Shown here: piece after piece, positions 7,904-15,727 of the stretch
Layout: each line of letters opens with the position of its first letter
How positions within the stretch are numbered: position 1 is the first letter of the stretch
DNA from: a virus
Strand: one strand, 5' to 3'
Length of the DNA: 31,690 bases
Virus record (IMG/VR): IMGVR_UViG_3300042988_000810
Location: 1-31,690 of that record
Translations under genes and position numbers: made by a program
Notes under the pieces: generated by a model
Database searches by the model: none
Seen by the model: the letters and a program-made list of their open reading frames with translations, nothing else
Told to the model about the DNA's origin: nothing

Positions 7904-9679
7904 ATGCAGATAAATAGAATAATTGAACAAATAACTACAGCAGAAGATAATAATATTATTGAATTTATTATTGCTACTGAAAGTCCAATAATTAAAACAA
8001 ATAAACAGAAACAAATACTGTTATGTAATAAAGAATCAGTTGATATAAGTGCGGCTAAAACAATAATATTGAACCACGAAGGCAACCAAGTTGTTGGCGG
8101 TATAACAGATATAATGTTCGACAATATCAATGGACTTAATTGCATTAGATGTAAAGGATATATTGACGAAGACGCCAAATTCCCCACAGGTGTGAATGTA
8201 TTAAAGGCAATGAAGTCAAAAATGGTAACAGGATTTTCAGTAGGTGGAAAGATTAATTCTTCATATCTTAATAATGATGGTGAAGAAATAGTAGAAAAAT
8301 GGGAATTGCGTGAAAGCACTATAACGCCAATTCCAGCAGATGTTAATAGTGTTTTAATTCGCCAATTACAACAAAAGGAACATAATATGGCAGAAGTACA
8401 AAAGAACGCTGAAGAAGTTCAAAAGCAATTGGCTTCTTTAGAATTGCAACGTGATATTGCGTTAACCGCCGCATCTATGGGATTAGATGCTGACCCTTAC
8501 ATTAAAGAAGAGTCAATGGTTTCTGCAATTAAACGTATGAATGCTGATAAAGCAGTCAAAAACATCCCCAACCAACAGGTAGCTTTAAACGCCACCGTAC
8601 AAGTAGACGAAGTAGATAAACTTAATCGTGCTTACACTAATGGTTTATTAAATTTGTCAGGGCAAAAAGTTAATGCTGAAGACCTTAAAGGCAACCCTTC
8701 AGTTGGGTATACCAGATTCAGCGACTTAGTTCGTAGCTATGCGGCTAAACGTGGATTTCAATTGTCAAATGATAACAATGTCATTGCACGTAATATAATT
8801 AATCGGGGCAGTAATACAGTTACCGACCAATTTAGTTCATATGTATTAGTTAATGCAATGGACAAAGCTGTAATGAATGGCTATAATGCTTATGGCAATG
8901 AAGCAGTATATTTACAATTCGCTAAATTACGTGATGTTGCTGATTATAAAACATTCTATTCATCCGCTGTTGCAGTTGGTGGATTGACAGAAACCCCAGA
9001 AAATTCCCCATTTGGTGAAATAACTAAGAATGATATGGGATATTCTAATGCATTGGCTATGTTTGGTGGGACTATAAGTCTTAGTGAACAATTAATGGTT
9101 AATGATGATTTAAACCAATTTATGGACCTTATTGCCCGCGCTGGATTCTTAGCTAACCGTGAAATAGATGTACAAGTTGCATATGTTATTGAAAACGCAA
9201 CATGGACTGGAAATACAACTGGTTCTGCTACATTAGCGACCGCTGGCAACCTTGATAAAGTTCGTGCGGCATTCCGTAGTAAAACAGACCCCAGTGGTAA
9301 AATATTAGGTGTAACACCTAAGTTCTTGGTACATACGCCAAGCCAAGCTAAATATGCTGCTGAATCTACTTGGAATGTTACCGCCCCTGGCGCAAGTGCT
9401 TTATTTAGTTCACCTGCTACCCGTGGTATGATACCTGTAGAAAATCCATTCTTAACTGGTACTTCTACTACATACTACTTATTTGCCGACCCAATGGTTG
9501 CGGATAGTGTGTATGTTGCATTCTTACGAGGTCAACGTGCCCCAGTGTTAGAAGAACAAGGTATTACTGCTGTTGCTGGACGTGCATGGAATGTAAAAAT
9601 GCCATTTAAAGCTGGTATTGCAAGTACTACTGTTGCTGGCACTATTTATATGCCCGGCGCACAACAAGGAACCGTTTAA
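7904..9679 (+). CDS. Prohead protease fused to HK97-fold major capsid protein
   Basis: The N-terminal 150 residues match the HK97-type prohead protease: NHEG with H58 as candidate catalytic His, GFSVGG with S112 as candidate nucleophile, and the typical ELRESTITPIPAD strand. A helical scaffold-like segment follows (about 160-215), then the capsid domain to residue 591. The protease presumably cleaves the scaffold segment and itself during maturation. Fused protease-capsid genes are known in phages. Unusually, there is an excellent internal ribosome site and ATG at 8387 (codon 162), exactly at the domain boundary, so a separate capsid precursor may be made in excess. AAAGGATAACA precedes the main ATG. 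It sits between portal and decoration genes. Confidence 0.9.
   Translation: MQINRIIEQITTAEDNNIIEFIIATESPIIKTNKQKQILLCNKESVDISAAKTIILNHEGNQVVGGITDIMFDNINGLNCIRCKGYIDEDAKFPTGVNVLKAMKSKMVTGFSVGGKINSSYLNNDGEEIVEKWELRESTITPIPADVNSVLIRQLQQKEHNMAEVQKNAEEVQKQLASLELQRDIALTAASMGLDADPYIKEESMVSAIKRMNADKAVKNIPNQQVALNATVQVDEVDKLNRAYTNGLLNLSGQKVNAEDLKGNPSVGYTRFSDLVRSYAAKRGFQLSNDNNVIARNIINRGSNTVTDQFSSYVLVNAMDKAVMNGYNAYGNEAVYLQFAKLRDVADYKTFYSSAVAVGGLTETPENSPFGEITKNDMGYSNALAMFGGTISLSEQLMVNDDLNQFMDLIARAGFLANREIDVQVAYVIENATWTGNTTGSATLATAGNLDKVRAAFRSKTDPSGKILGVTPKFLVHTPSQAKYAAESTWNVTAPGASALFSSPATRGMIPVENPFLTGTSTTYYLFADPMVADSVYVAFLRGQRAPVLEEQGITAVAGRAWNVKMPFKAGIASTTVAGTIYMPGAQQGTV
8374..8389 (+). promoter_or_regulatory. 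Internal ribosome binding site and ATG inside the protease-capsid gene
   Basis: AAAAGGAACATAATATG places a strong AAAGGA site before an in-frame ATG at 8387. It closely resembles the sites before the decoration gene (AAAGGAACAATACAATG), the gene at 13139 and the gene at 30384. Initiation here would give a 430-residue scaffold-capsid protein without the protease. Confidence 0.65.
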
Positions 9680-9694
9680 TAAAGGAACAATACA

Positions 9695-10063
9695 ATGTCT
9701 ATTACATTTAATAATTATGCTGATACTGTAGTTAAAACAATCACTGGCACGGCAACTGTTGCGACACTTTATGTGTTAAATGGTCCTGCTTCTACTAGTG
9801 AAGTCGATGGTATTGTTGGTATTGCAACCGACACCGTTACCAATGGCGATGCCACTTATAAAATTGCAGGTCGTGTAGACGGCGTTGCAAAATTAACTGG
9901 CGAAACATTTTCTTTCATGCAAAACTTATTCTGGAATGTTGCTAGTTCTGGATTGACCGCTACTTTTGCTAGTGGTTCAACTACGCCACACGCTGGTCGT
10001 TGTGGTAGCAAAGGTGGCGAAGCTAGTACTTCAAGCACCTGTACTTTATTCTTAAATGCTTAA
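9695..10063 (+). CDS. DUF2190-like capsid decoration/stabilisation protein
   Basis: This 122-residue beta-rich protein follows the capsid gene. Features shared with DUF2190 proteins are an early VATLYVLNG, then GVAKLTGETFSF, LFWNVASSG and a final AGRCGSKGGEASTSSTCTLFLN-type ending, as in small trimeric decoration proteins of the gpD functional class. It would bind the outside of the expanded head. The ribosome site AAAGGAACAATACA is strong, suiting a protein needed in hundreds of copies. A strong intrinsic terminator lies just downstream, which would help uncouple head gene expression from the following genes. Confidence 0.7.
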   Translation: MSITFNNYADTVVKTITGTATVATLYVLNGPASTSEVDGIVGIATDTVTNGDATYKIAGRVDGVAKLTGETFSFMQNLFWNVASSGLTATFASGSTTPHAGRCGSKGGEASTSSTCTLFLNA

Positions 10064-10086
10064 AGTAAAAGTAATTAATTCAATTT

Positions 10087-10152
10087 GTGTGTTATTATTA
10101 AGTTTATTCCCCAATAAATTACAATATTTATTAATAATAACACACTTTTTTT
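10087..10152 (+). terminator. Strong rho-independent terminator after head genes
   Basis: GTGTGTTATTATTAA (10087-10101) pairs perfectly with TTAATAATAACACAC (10131-10145), a 15-bp stem followed by seven T residues (10146-10152). A nested small stem sits in the loop: TTTATT (10103-10108), CCCC, AATAAA (10113-10118). Confidence 0.88.
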
Positions 10153-10162
10153 AAGGTAATAT

Positions 10163-10399
10163 ATGACTATAGGTGCATTTAATCCTGGAGTTTTAACTTT
10201 TAATCCTACAAGTATTGAAGATGTTGGTGATAAAGTGCCAGAAAATATTAAAGTATATGAATTAATAAATTCTGAAGAAATGCCAATAGAAGCAGTTCAT
10301 AAATTACTTAAATGGATAAATATTAAATTAAGTGAAAAAGCATATCAAAGACTTGATGATGCTTTAAAAGAATATTTTAAGGACACACAATGCAAGTAA
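10163..10399 (+). CDS. Hypothetical protein, 78 aa
   Basis: A small acidic protein, first after the head terminator. The C-terminal half is helical (EAVHKLLKWINIKLSEKAYQ); the N-terminus has a repeated FNPG/FNPT element. TTAAGG gives a ribosome site 8 nt before the ATG. Its end overlaps the next gene by 10 nt. The function is unknown; the position suggests a head- or fibre-associated protein. Confidence 0.6.
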   Translation: MTIGAFNPGVLTFNPTSIEDVGDKVPENIKVYELINSEEMPIEAVHKLLKWINIKLSEKAYQRLDDALKEYFKDTQCK

Positions 10400-11103
10400 G
10401 TGAAACTAAAACAGTCTTAATTAGATTAGAAACTGAAGCAGGGGTGGCTTCTTCATATGCAAGTAAAGCACTATTTGAAGCAGCAGGTGGGGCTATTGCA
10501 TTCTATAATTCTACAGGTTCTTTGACAGTAACATACACTTTGTCAGCTATTTCTAATGGCATACATAAGATACAATATGCTCTTCCAGCAGGACAGTATT
10601 GGGCAGTACTTACAGCACCTACAGGTGAAGTGTCTAATGCATATGGATGGACAGATGAAGGATTTATTTACGATACCGATTATATCGGCTCTTTATTAAC
10701 TAGTGGCGATATTGATTTGACAACACTTACAGACACCACGAGTATTTACGAATTTGAATACATAAGCGGTAATAGCATTAAAGAAATAGTTAGTATTAGT
10801 GAAAATGCTTTAACAAGATTAGGTGCAGCTAATTTAGCAGCCTGCACTATTACTTGTTCATGTAAAGACCATGCATTAAAAGATGATGACGAAGCGGCTG
10901 ACTTTACGCTTACTACGGCGGTAGTTACCGATTCTAGTGGGGATAGAACGGTAAGAATCTATGCTGATACATTCCCTGTTGGAGCTGCTTTACCGGATGA
11001 TGTAAATTCTAAGACATTTATTTTTAACGTAGATTTAGTGTATAGCGGTAAGAAATACACCGGGGCAAGCGGCACACTTACAATAACAAAGAAATCTTCT
11101 TAA
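10390..11103 (+). CDS. Putative beta-rich structural (fibre or decoration) protein, 237 aa
   Basis: A Thr/Ser/Ala-rich protein with alternating short hydrophobic strands, no signal peptide and few charged helices. This suits a beta-sandwich virion protein. The end (YSGKKYTGASGTLTITKKSS) looks like a C-terminal strand. The N-terminal half may be a jelly-roll or Ig-like domain, with a middle ISENALTRLGA helix. AAGGA precedes the ATG. It lies between the head genes and a clear fibre-like gene. Base use begins to shift toward the more CG-containing style of the next two genes near its 3' end. Confidence 0.5.
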   Translation: MQVSETKTVLIRLETEAGVASSYASKALFEAAGGAIAFYNSTGSLTVTYTLSAISNGIHKIQYALPAGQYWAVLTAPTGEVSNAYGWTDEGFIYDTDYIGSLLTSGDIDLTTLTDTTSIYEFEYISGNSIKEIVSISENALTRLGAANLAACTITCSCKDHALKDDDEAADFTLTTAVVTDSSGDRTVRIYADTFPVGAALPDDVNSKTFIFNVDLVYSGKKYTGASGTLTITKKSS

Positions 11104-11113
11104 GGCGGTAAAA

Positions 11114-12529
11114 ATGGCGGATTATGTCAATTATATTTTAAGCCCTAATGCAATTTTAGCACGGTGGACGTCGGTAACTTCCGATTATATCGATTTACCT
11201 AATCGGAAACTTACGCATAGTGGGGGTCTAGAGTCTGCTGTAAATTGGGGGGGTGGCGGTGGGTATTTAGCGATTCAAGATGCGTATAACACTAAAACAC
11301 TAGACTGGAAAGATTGTAAAACATACGATAAAAATAACCCTAGTATAGAAAGTTTAAATTGGCATAATAGAACGGCCACAAATTCTAGTGGCAACGAGGT
11401 GATAAACTGGAGTGGGTCGGCGACCGCTATTAAAAAGACTTTAATTTCTGGATATTCTTCTTACTTAGGCGATTATATTTATCAACTAGGGACGGGGGAA
11501 CTTTACATCTATAACGAAGATGAGGTAAGCTACGGGTATTACGACATGTATGCCGACACTGGTGGTGATATGTGGTTTAAATGCTACTCGGCTAGCGAAT
11601 GCCAAGTAGAAATTGCAGCTAAATCCGATTCTTCTTTTGGTAATGCCACTTTAACTTTATATACGGATGCCACGGAGAGTTATGTTAAAATTAGTAATTC
11701 TGCGGCTGAAGACGGTATAAAGATAAATTATACCGACGGGGAAATAATAGCGGAGGGGAGTAGTCTATTTTTATATGCCGATGTTATAGGCGGGCGGGTT
11801 TTCTTTAGAAATGCGGGAAGTACCGTGAAATGTGATGTTGTAATAGATAGCGATACATCGGCGACGGATTACGAAACGGGGGCTTTAACGGTTGTAGGTG
11901 GGATTTCTACACAAGAAAATATATATGCTAAATATAATATATCTGCTGGAGATGGGACTGTTTCACTACCCTCTTTAAGCTTTCACGCAGATACTAATAC
12001 AGGCTTTTACCGCATAGGTGCGGATAATATAGGGATGGCACTTGGTGGTGTTTTACGCATAAATTATAAAGATAGTATTATTTCTATATCGGATCACGAA
12101 AGCTCCGCTCCTTCTGCTAATACAGGGCTAATGAAGGTTGGGATGGGGGGTTTAGTTAGCGATGTTAATTATGCTGGTAATTACGGTTATTACTTAAAGA
12201 ACCACAACAGTGCTGGCTATACTGAATATAACGTAACTAACGATAGCCCGGTAAATGCTAGATTTGGCATAGGTGGTTCTACCGCTGCCGCTGGTTATGC
12301 GGGGAATGCTTATATTTATAGTGCTTCTAATATAAAATTACAGTTTGCTATGAATGGTAATATAAATGCTTATACAGATACTAATGGGATAGGGGCGGCA
12401 ACAGGAAAAGCCTTGTATATCGGGGACGAAAGCACTGATGGTAGTTGGAAGTTTGTTGATAGTGGTGGCACATTAAAGATACAGAAGCGGGTAAGCGGTT
12501 CTTGGGTAGATAAGGGGGCGTTTGTATGA
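11114..12529 (+). CDS. Fibre-like protein with tail-fibre sequence motifs, 471 aa
   Basis: Two motifs widely seen in phage fibre proteins are present: SATDYETGALTVVGG (about 249-263) and NTGFYRIGADNIGMALGG (about 295-312). The C-terminus ends in strands (SWKFVDSGGTLKIQKRVSGSW) suited to a beta-helical trimer. It is likely a host-range or head/neck fibre. No intramolecular chaperone dyad was recognised. AAGGCGG gives a ribosome site. Composition differs clearly from the surrounding genes: many CGG, TCG, ACG and GGG triplets. It also holds the only GATC found in the window (12092-12095). This suggests acquisition from another phage. Confidence 0.65.
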   Translation: MADYVNYILSPNAILARWTSVTSDYIDLPNRKLTHSGGLESAVNWGGGGGYLAIQDAYNTKTLDWKDCKTYDKNNPSIESLNWHNRTATNSSGNEVINWSGSATAIKKTLISGYSSYLGDYIYQLGTGELYIYNEDEVSYGYYDMYADTGGDMWFKCYSASECQVEIAAKSDSSFGNATLTLYTDATESYVKISNSAAEDGIKINYTDGEIIAEGSSLFLYADVIGGRVFFRNAGSTVKCDVVIDSDTSATDYETGALTVVGGISTQENIYAKYNISAGDGTVSLPSLSFHADTNTGFYRIGADNIGMALGGVLRINYKDSIISISDHESSAPSANTGLMKVGMGGLVSDVNYAGNYGYYLKNHNSAGYTEYNVTNDSPVNARFGIGGSTAAAGYAGNAYIYSASNIKLQFAMNGNINAYTDTNGIGAATGKALYIGDESTDGSWKFVDSGGTLKIQKRVSGSWVDKGAFV

Positions 12530-13122
12530 TAGTTATACCAAATTTGAATACCGAAGGCATTAAAAGAAATACAACAACACCCGTATTTACGTGGCGTGAT
12601 AAAGAAGGGTTAATGTACCCTGATTTATCGGGATTAAATGCCGCTACCCTAACTGTGTTTAAGGGAAATTTAAGATTATTTGCCTATGAAGCCAATGATA
12701 AGATGGATTTTAGTATTCATTGGCCTCATGATTGGGCGGTAGGAACTGATACATACATTCATGTTCACTGGCATCATAATGGCTCGGCTATTGCGGACAC
12801 AATGACTTTTACAATTGAAGCCGCATTTTCGAAGCGGGATGCGGTATCGGGTAGTAATATATCTACCACAATCACTAGAAATACCTGGACGGGGGCTAAT
12901 CAGTATTATCACGGGGTAGATGAAGTGCAATTATCAGCCGCTACAGGAACAAGTGCGTTATTTGCTACAGGTGATTTAGATATTGATGGGATGGTATTAG
13001 GGCAACTAACATTAACTACTGCACCTACTGTAACGGCGGGCAGTTTGTTTGTATCTACAATAGATATTCATTACCTATCAACTAATCTAGGCACTGTAAA
13101 CAAAGCGAGCCCATTTTATTAA
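12526..13122 (+). CDS. Putative jelly-roll structural protein, 198 aa
   Basis: A beta-rich protein of one predicted domain, with a His/Trp-rich core (HWPHDW at 65-70 and IHVHWHHN at 78-85). Similar WPHDWxxGTD and HxHW blocks occur in uncharacterised phage virion proteins encoded next to fibres. Clustered His could bind metal or sit at a trimer axis. The ATG overlaps the stop of the fibre gene by 4 nt, and the two share the same unusual composition, so they were probably acquired together. The function is inferred only as a fibre partner or receptor-binding tip. Confidence 0.55.
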   Translation: MIVIPNLNTEGIKRNTTTPVFTWRDKEGLMYPDLSGLNAATLTVFKGNLRLFAYEANDKMDFSIHWPHDWAVGTDTYIHVHWHHNGSAIADTMTFTIEAAFSKRDAVSGSNISTTITRNTWTGANQYYHGVDEVQLSAATGTSALFATGDLDIDGMVLGQLTLTTAPTVTAGSLFVSTIDIHYLSTNLGTVNKASPFY

Positions 13123-13138
13123 AAACAAAGGAACAATA

Positions 13139-13453
13139 ATGGCAATTAAAGACACAATGATTATAAATAAAGCGACGTATAATAACGCTTATATCCGCAT
13201 AGAACGGATAGAACACTTTAAAGAAAAAAGTTTAATAATAGTAGAATTTGCGGTGTATCCAGACCAAGAAAGCACTACTGACGGAACAAAGCCAGTAAAG
13301 ACCGAGCGTGTATATTATAATATAGAAAAAGACCGTGAAGGCAATATAACTAAAGACACATACACACCTGCGTGGGAATCATTAGCAAACTTCTTATCAG
13401 ACGCATATAGTAAGAATAAAACACAGGCACATCCTAATGGTATCGACTGTTAA
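13139..13453 (+). CDS. Hypothetical protein, 104 aa
   Basis: A soluble protein with an N-terminal beta region (INKATYNNAYIRIERIEHF) and a charged central loop containing TDGTKPVKTERVYY. Composition returns here to the style of the rest of the genome. The strong AAAGGAACAATA ribosome site suggests high expression, perhaps of a virion or assembly protein. It overlaps the next gene by 17 nt. The family is not recognised. Confidence 0.6.
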   Translation: MAIKDTMIINKATYNNAYIRIERIEHFKEKSLIIVEFAVYPDQESTTDGTKPVKTERVYYNIEKDREGNITKDTYTPAWESLANFLSDAYSKNKTQAHPNGIDC

Positions 13454-13688
13454 TCCAAAGCTAATTTATTCTTCTGCAATGTATAAACAGTATAAAGTAG
13501 TTATATTATGTAAAACTTGCGTCATTAATGAATTCCCTTATTACAATGACGTAGAATTTTACGGAGTATGGCAAGGGGTTAATACTGGGCAATGCTTTAC
13601 TATGGACCAATGTTTATTAAAATTAAAACACCAAATAGAAAGTGAAAATGCTGGACTGGATAACACTAGAAAAACTAATGACACTTGA
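13437..13688 (+). CDS. Hypothetical protein, 83 aa
   Basis: A small protein with four cysteines (KTCVIN, GQCF, DQCL plus flanking residues) and a helical end (LLKLKHQIESE). The ribosome site is weak and the start lies inside the previous gene, so translation is probably coupled. No family was recognised. Confidence 0.5.
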   Translation: MVSTVNPKLIYSSAMYKQYKVVILCKTCVINEFPYYNDVEFYGVWQGVNTGQCFTMDQCLLKLKHQIESENAGLDNTRKTNDT

Positions 13689-13968
13689 TAATGAAAAAGC
13701 AAAGCAATTAATTAATGAACTAATAACTAAGATTAGGATTAATTATTATTGCAGCGTACAGGACCTACAGAACATATGTTTTAAGATAAGTGATGGGCAA
13801 ATATGTCCAGACCACTGTTCAATAGCTAGGATAGCAAGTTTATTTATGGCAATTGAAAATGAATCTGGTAAAATATGGTATCACGGAACAATAACAGACA
13901 TACTTAAAGTTTATAAAGAATTACTTAAAAAAGAATTTTATGATATGTCTGATTTACATAAGGTGTAA
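13648..13968 (+). CDS. Hypothetical protein, 106 aa
   Basis: A mainly helical soluble protein (NEKAKQLINELITKIR) with three cysteines. The start is uncertain: GTG at 13642, ATG at 13648 and ATG at 13678 are in frame, all with weak ribosome sites. The ATG at 13648 was chosen as the first ATG. It overlaps the previous gene by 41 nt. No function can be assigned. Confidence 0.5.
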   Translation: MLDWITLEKLMTLDNEKAKQLINELITKIRINYYCSVQDLQNICFKISDGQICPDHCSIARIASLFMAIENESGKIWYHGTITDILKVYKELLKKEFYDMSDLHKV

Positions 13969-13969
13969 A

Positions 13970-14173
13970 ATGACCATAAATGAACAAATTGAAAGTCTAA
14001 GGGCTGATGTATATTCTGTAGGTAAATTTACTGAAGATGAAAAAATAAAGAAATGTCTTCTAATTCGTGACCTATTAATAGAAATAGGGGAATTAGAACC
14101 TAGAAAACATGAATACACACGAAGGGACAAGAAATGCCACCATCGCAAACGTCAGGCGAATTTAACAACTTAA
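13970..14173 (+). CDS. Hypothetical protein, 67 aa
   Basis: A small charged protein with a helical N-terminus (INEQIESLRADVY) and a strongly basic end (RRDKKCHHRKRQ). The ATG at 13970 follows AAGGTG by 5 nt and starts just after the preceding stop. It overlaps the next gene by 40 nt. The basic tail could bind nucleic acid. The family is not recognised. Confidence 0.55.
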   Translation: MTINEQIESLRADVYSVGKFTEDEKIKKCLLIRDLLIEIGELEPRKHEYTRRDKKCHHRKRQANLTT

Positions 14174-14475
14174 TTGTAGATTGGCTTACTAGACTAGATA
14201 AAAAAATAGACGACCTGAATAAGAATGTATCTGAAATGTCAGGTCAGCTAAAAACTATTGCTATAAAACAAGCAGATATTGAAGAAGATATAGAAGATAT
14301 TAGGATTAAAGTAAAACAACATAGTGAAAGCATTAAGAAACACGATGAAACTGCTTTAATAAAGAAAGAAAATCCTGCTTTTAATTCTATACTTTGGCTT
14401 ATATTTGCAGGGGCATTAGGCAGTATTGCAACTGCGATAGGTAATTTTATTGTGAATGGTGGATTAAAGCCATGA
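14134..14475 (+). CDS. Coiled-coil protein with C-terminal membrane anchor (XhlA/holin-partner-like)
   Basis: Residues about 15-75 form a heptad-like coiled coil (LDKKIDDLNKNVSEMSGQL and following). Residues about 88-109 form one transmembrane helix (ILWLIFAGALGSIATAIGNFIV), followed by a very short tail. This layout resembles XhlA-type haemolysin/holin-partner proteins of phages, which act at the cytoplasmic membrane during lysis. AGGGAC lies upstream of the ATG. The gene overlaps the following lipobox gene by 4 nt (ATGA), so the two are likely made together. A lysis role is inference from architecture; no endolysin lies nearby. Confidence 0.5.
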   Translation: MPPSQTSGEFNNLIVDWLTRLDKKIDDLNKNVSEMSGQLKTIAIKQADIEEDIEDIRIKVKQHSESIKKHDETALIKKENPAFNSILWLIFAGALGSIATAIGNFIVNGGLKP

Positions 14476-14912
14476 ACTATTTAGTACTGTTGGTATTAGT
14501 ATTTGCTATGTCAGGATGTTTAAATACAACAAGAAAAGAACAGGTATTTGAACAAGAAAGAACTATTTATACTGGGTCAGTCGGGACAAGTAATATTAAT
14601 TTAACAGTACTAAAAGACCGTAAAGAAACAACTACTGCAACAGGTGGCATTATTATGGACGTACCTAATATTGAAGCAGGATTAAATTTATTAAGCATCA
14701 TTGCACCTTTATTGTCAGGCGGTGGCATAGGTGGGGTTATTGCTGTTATTATTACAACATTAATAAAGAATTGGCAAATTAAAGAAATAACTGAAGGTGT
14801 TGAAGAATATCTTAAAGACCCTGCAAATAAAGAACAAGAATCACTTAAAAAGTCATTGTCTAAAAAGATGTCTAAAAATACAAAACAAGTTGTAAGAAAA
14901 TTAAAACCTTAA
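14472..14912 (+). CDS. Lipoprotein with second membrane segment (possible unimolecular spanin)
   Basis: The N-terminus is a lipoprotein signal (NYLVLLVLVFAMSGC) with the modified Cys expected at residue 16. A second hydrophobic stretch lies at about 70-98 (AGLNLLSIIAPLLSGGGIGG and following), then a 48-residue Lys/Glu-rich tail. An outer-membrane lipid anchor plus an inner-membrane segment is the architecture of unimolecular spanins, which fuse the two membranes at the end of lysis; the intervening region here is about 55 residues. The cytoplasmic tail is longer than I would expect, so a holin or superinfection-exclusion lipoprotein is also possible. It overlaps the coiled-coil membrane gene by 4 nt. 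Confidence 0.5.
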   Translation: MNYLVLLVLVFAMSGCLNTTRKEQVFEQERTIYTGSVGTSNINLTVLKDRKETTTATGGIIMDVPNIEAGLNLLSIIAPLLSGGGIGGVIAVIITTLIKNWQIKEITEGVEEYLKDPANKEQESLKKSLSKKMSKNTKQVVRKLKP

Positions 14913-14936
14913 AAATAAACAAATAAACAGTATAAT
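14909..14936 (+). promoter_or_regulatory. Putative promoter before the tail completion genes
   Basis: A perfect TATAAT at 14931-14936 lies in the same AACAGTATAATATA context as the promoter at 621. The best -35 (TTAAAA, 14909-14914) matches only 4 of 6 bases, with a 16-nt spacer. Transcription would start near the ATG at 14943, implying a leaderless message. Confidence 0.4.
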
Positions 14937-14942
14937 ATAATT

Positions 14943-15317
14943 ATGACATTAGTAGAAGATATACGGGGCATTTTAACTAATTTAAATGAATTATTAGACA
15001 ATGTTGTAGCTTACCAAAAGGTAGGTAGTAGTTGGGTAGCAATTACTGCAGCTGTGTATTTTCACGTAGACCCTGGGGGTACAGCATTCTTTAACCCAGA
15101 AACAAACCAATATAACCACATTCAAACTGCAACATTAAGGGTTAGTTCGGCACTTGCTATTATGCCAAATGAAACACTAATTAGCCCAGACAGTGGCACA
15201 ACAATATTCACTATTAAAAGCAGAAGTGTTAATATTGGTCAAACAATTTATAGATTAGAAAAAGTAGAAAAATTCACAACGGAACAAGCAACAGTAATAA
15301 AGCGGGGTAGATTATGA
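14943..15317 (+). CDS. Putative head-tail connector or tail completion protein, 124 aa
   Basis: A beta-rich protein with an N-terminal helix (VEDIRGILTNLNELLDNVVAY) and strands such as AVYFHVDPGG. The size and place, just before the tail-terminator-like and tube genes, suit a head-tail joining or tail completion protein. No Shine-Dalgarno sequence is visible: the bases before the ATG are AGTATAATATAATT, containing a perfect -10 hexamer. The gene may be translated from a leaderless transcript. It overlaps the next gene by 4 nt. The assignment is by position. Confidence 0.5.
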   Translation: MTLVEDIRGILTNLNELLDNVVAYQKVGSSWVAITAAVYFHVDPGGTAFFNPETNQYNHIQTATLRVSSALAIMPNETLISPDSGTTIFTIKSRSVNIGQTIYRLEKVEKFTTEQATVIKRGRL

Positions 15318-15718
15318 CTTGGACTAATCCGCCAACTAAAGTTACTGAACTTAAAACACTTTTACAAGCCAGCACTAGTTTAACTACGGCAGGTATAACT
15401 AATTACCATTACCCATACATAGATACTGAAGTAGATACATTGCCTGCTGTTGTATTAGGGATAAGTAATACTAAAGTACAAAAGCTTTCACCTGGCGAAG
15501 CAGGTATAACAGGTACATTAATATGCGACATATACCACGCTACATACACTATTGGGCGATTAGAACAGCTTGCAGAAGATGTGGCATTTGACCTATGCCA
15601 ATGGTCTGGCGCACATCTTACAGTTGAAGAAGTTGATGTAAGCCCTGCTGTTGAAAGCGAAGTAGGTAATGTAAAACAACATTTAAAAATAACATTAACA
15701 ATTATGTTCCAAATATAA
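15314..15718 (+). CDS. Putative tail terminator protein (gpU-like), 134 aa
   Basis: An N-terminal helix (VTELKTLLQASTSL) is followed by a strand with YHYPYIDTEVDTLPAVVLG, then mixed strands and a helix (LEQLAEDVAFDLCQW). Tail terminators of long-tailed phages share this alpha/beta layout, with a segment of this kind addressing values such as LPAVV near residue 45. They cap the tail tube and fix its length. It lies directly before two tail-tube-like genes and overlaps the preceding gene by 4 nt, consistent with the standard tail order. Confidence 0.5.
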   Translation: MTWTNPPTKVTELKTLLQASTSLTTAGITNYHYPYIDTEVDTLPAVVLGISNTKVQKLSPGEAGITGTLICDIYHATYTIGRLEQLAEDVAFDLCQWSGAHLTVEEVDVSPAVESEVGNVKQHLKITLTIMFQI

Positions 15719-15727
15719 AGGATTTTT

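Noticed and set aside
7741-8319. Long leftward frame opposite the portal and capsid genes
   Set aside because: Antisense shadow with Leu/Ser-rich low-complexity translation and no ribosome site; the rightward frames have family motifs.
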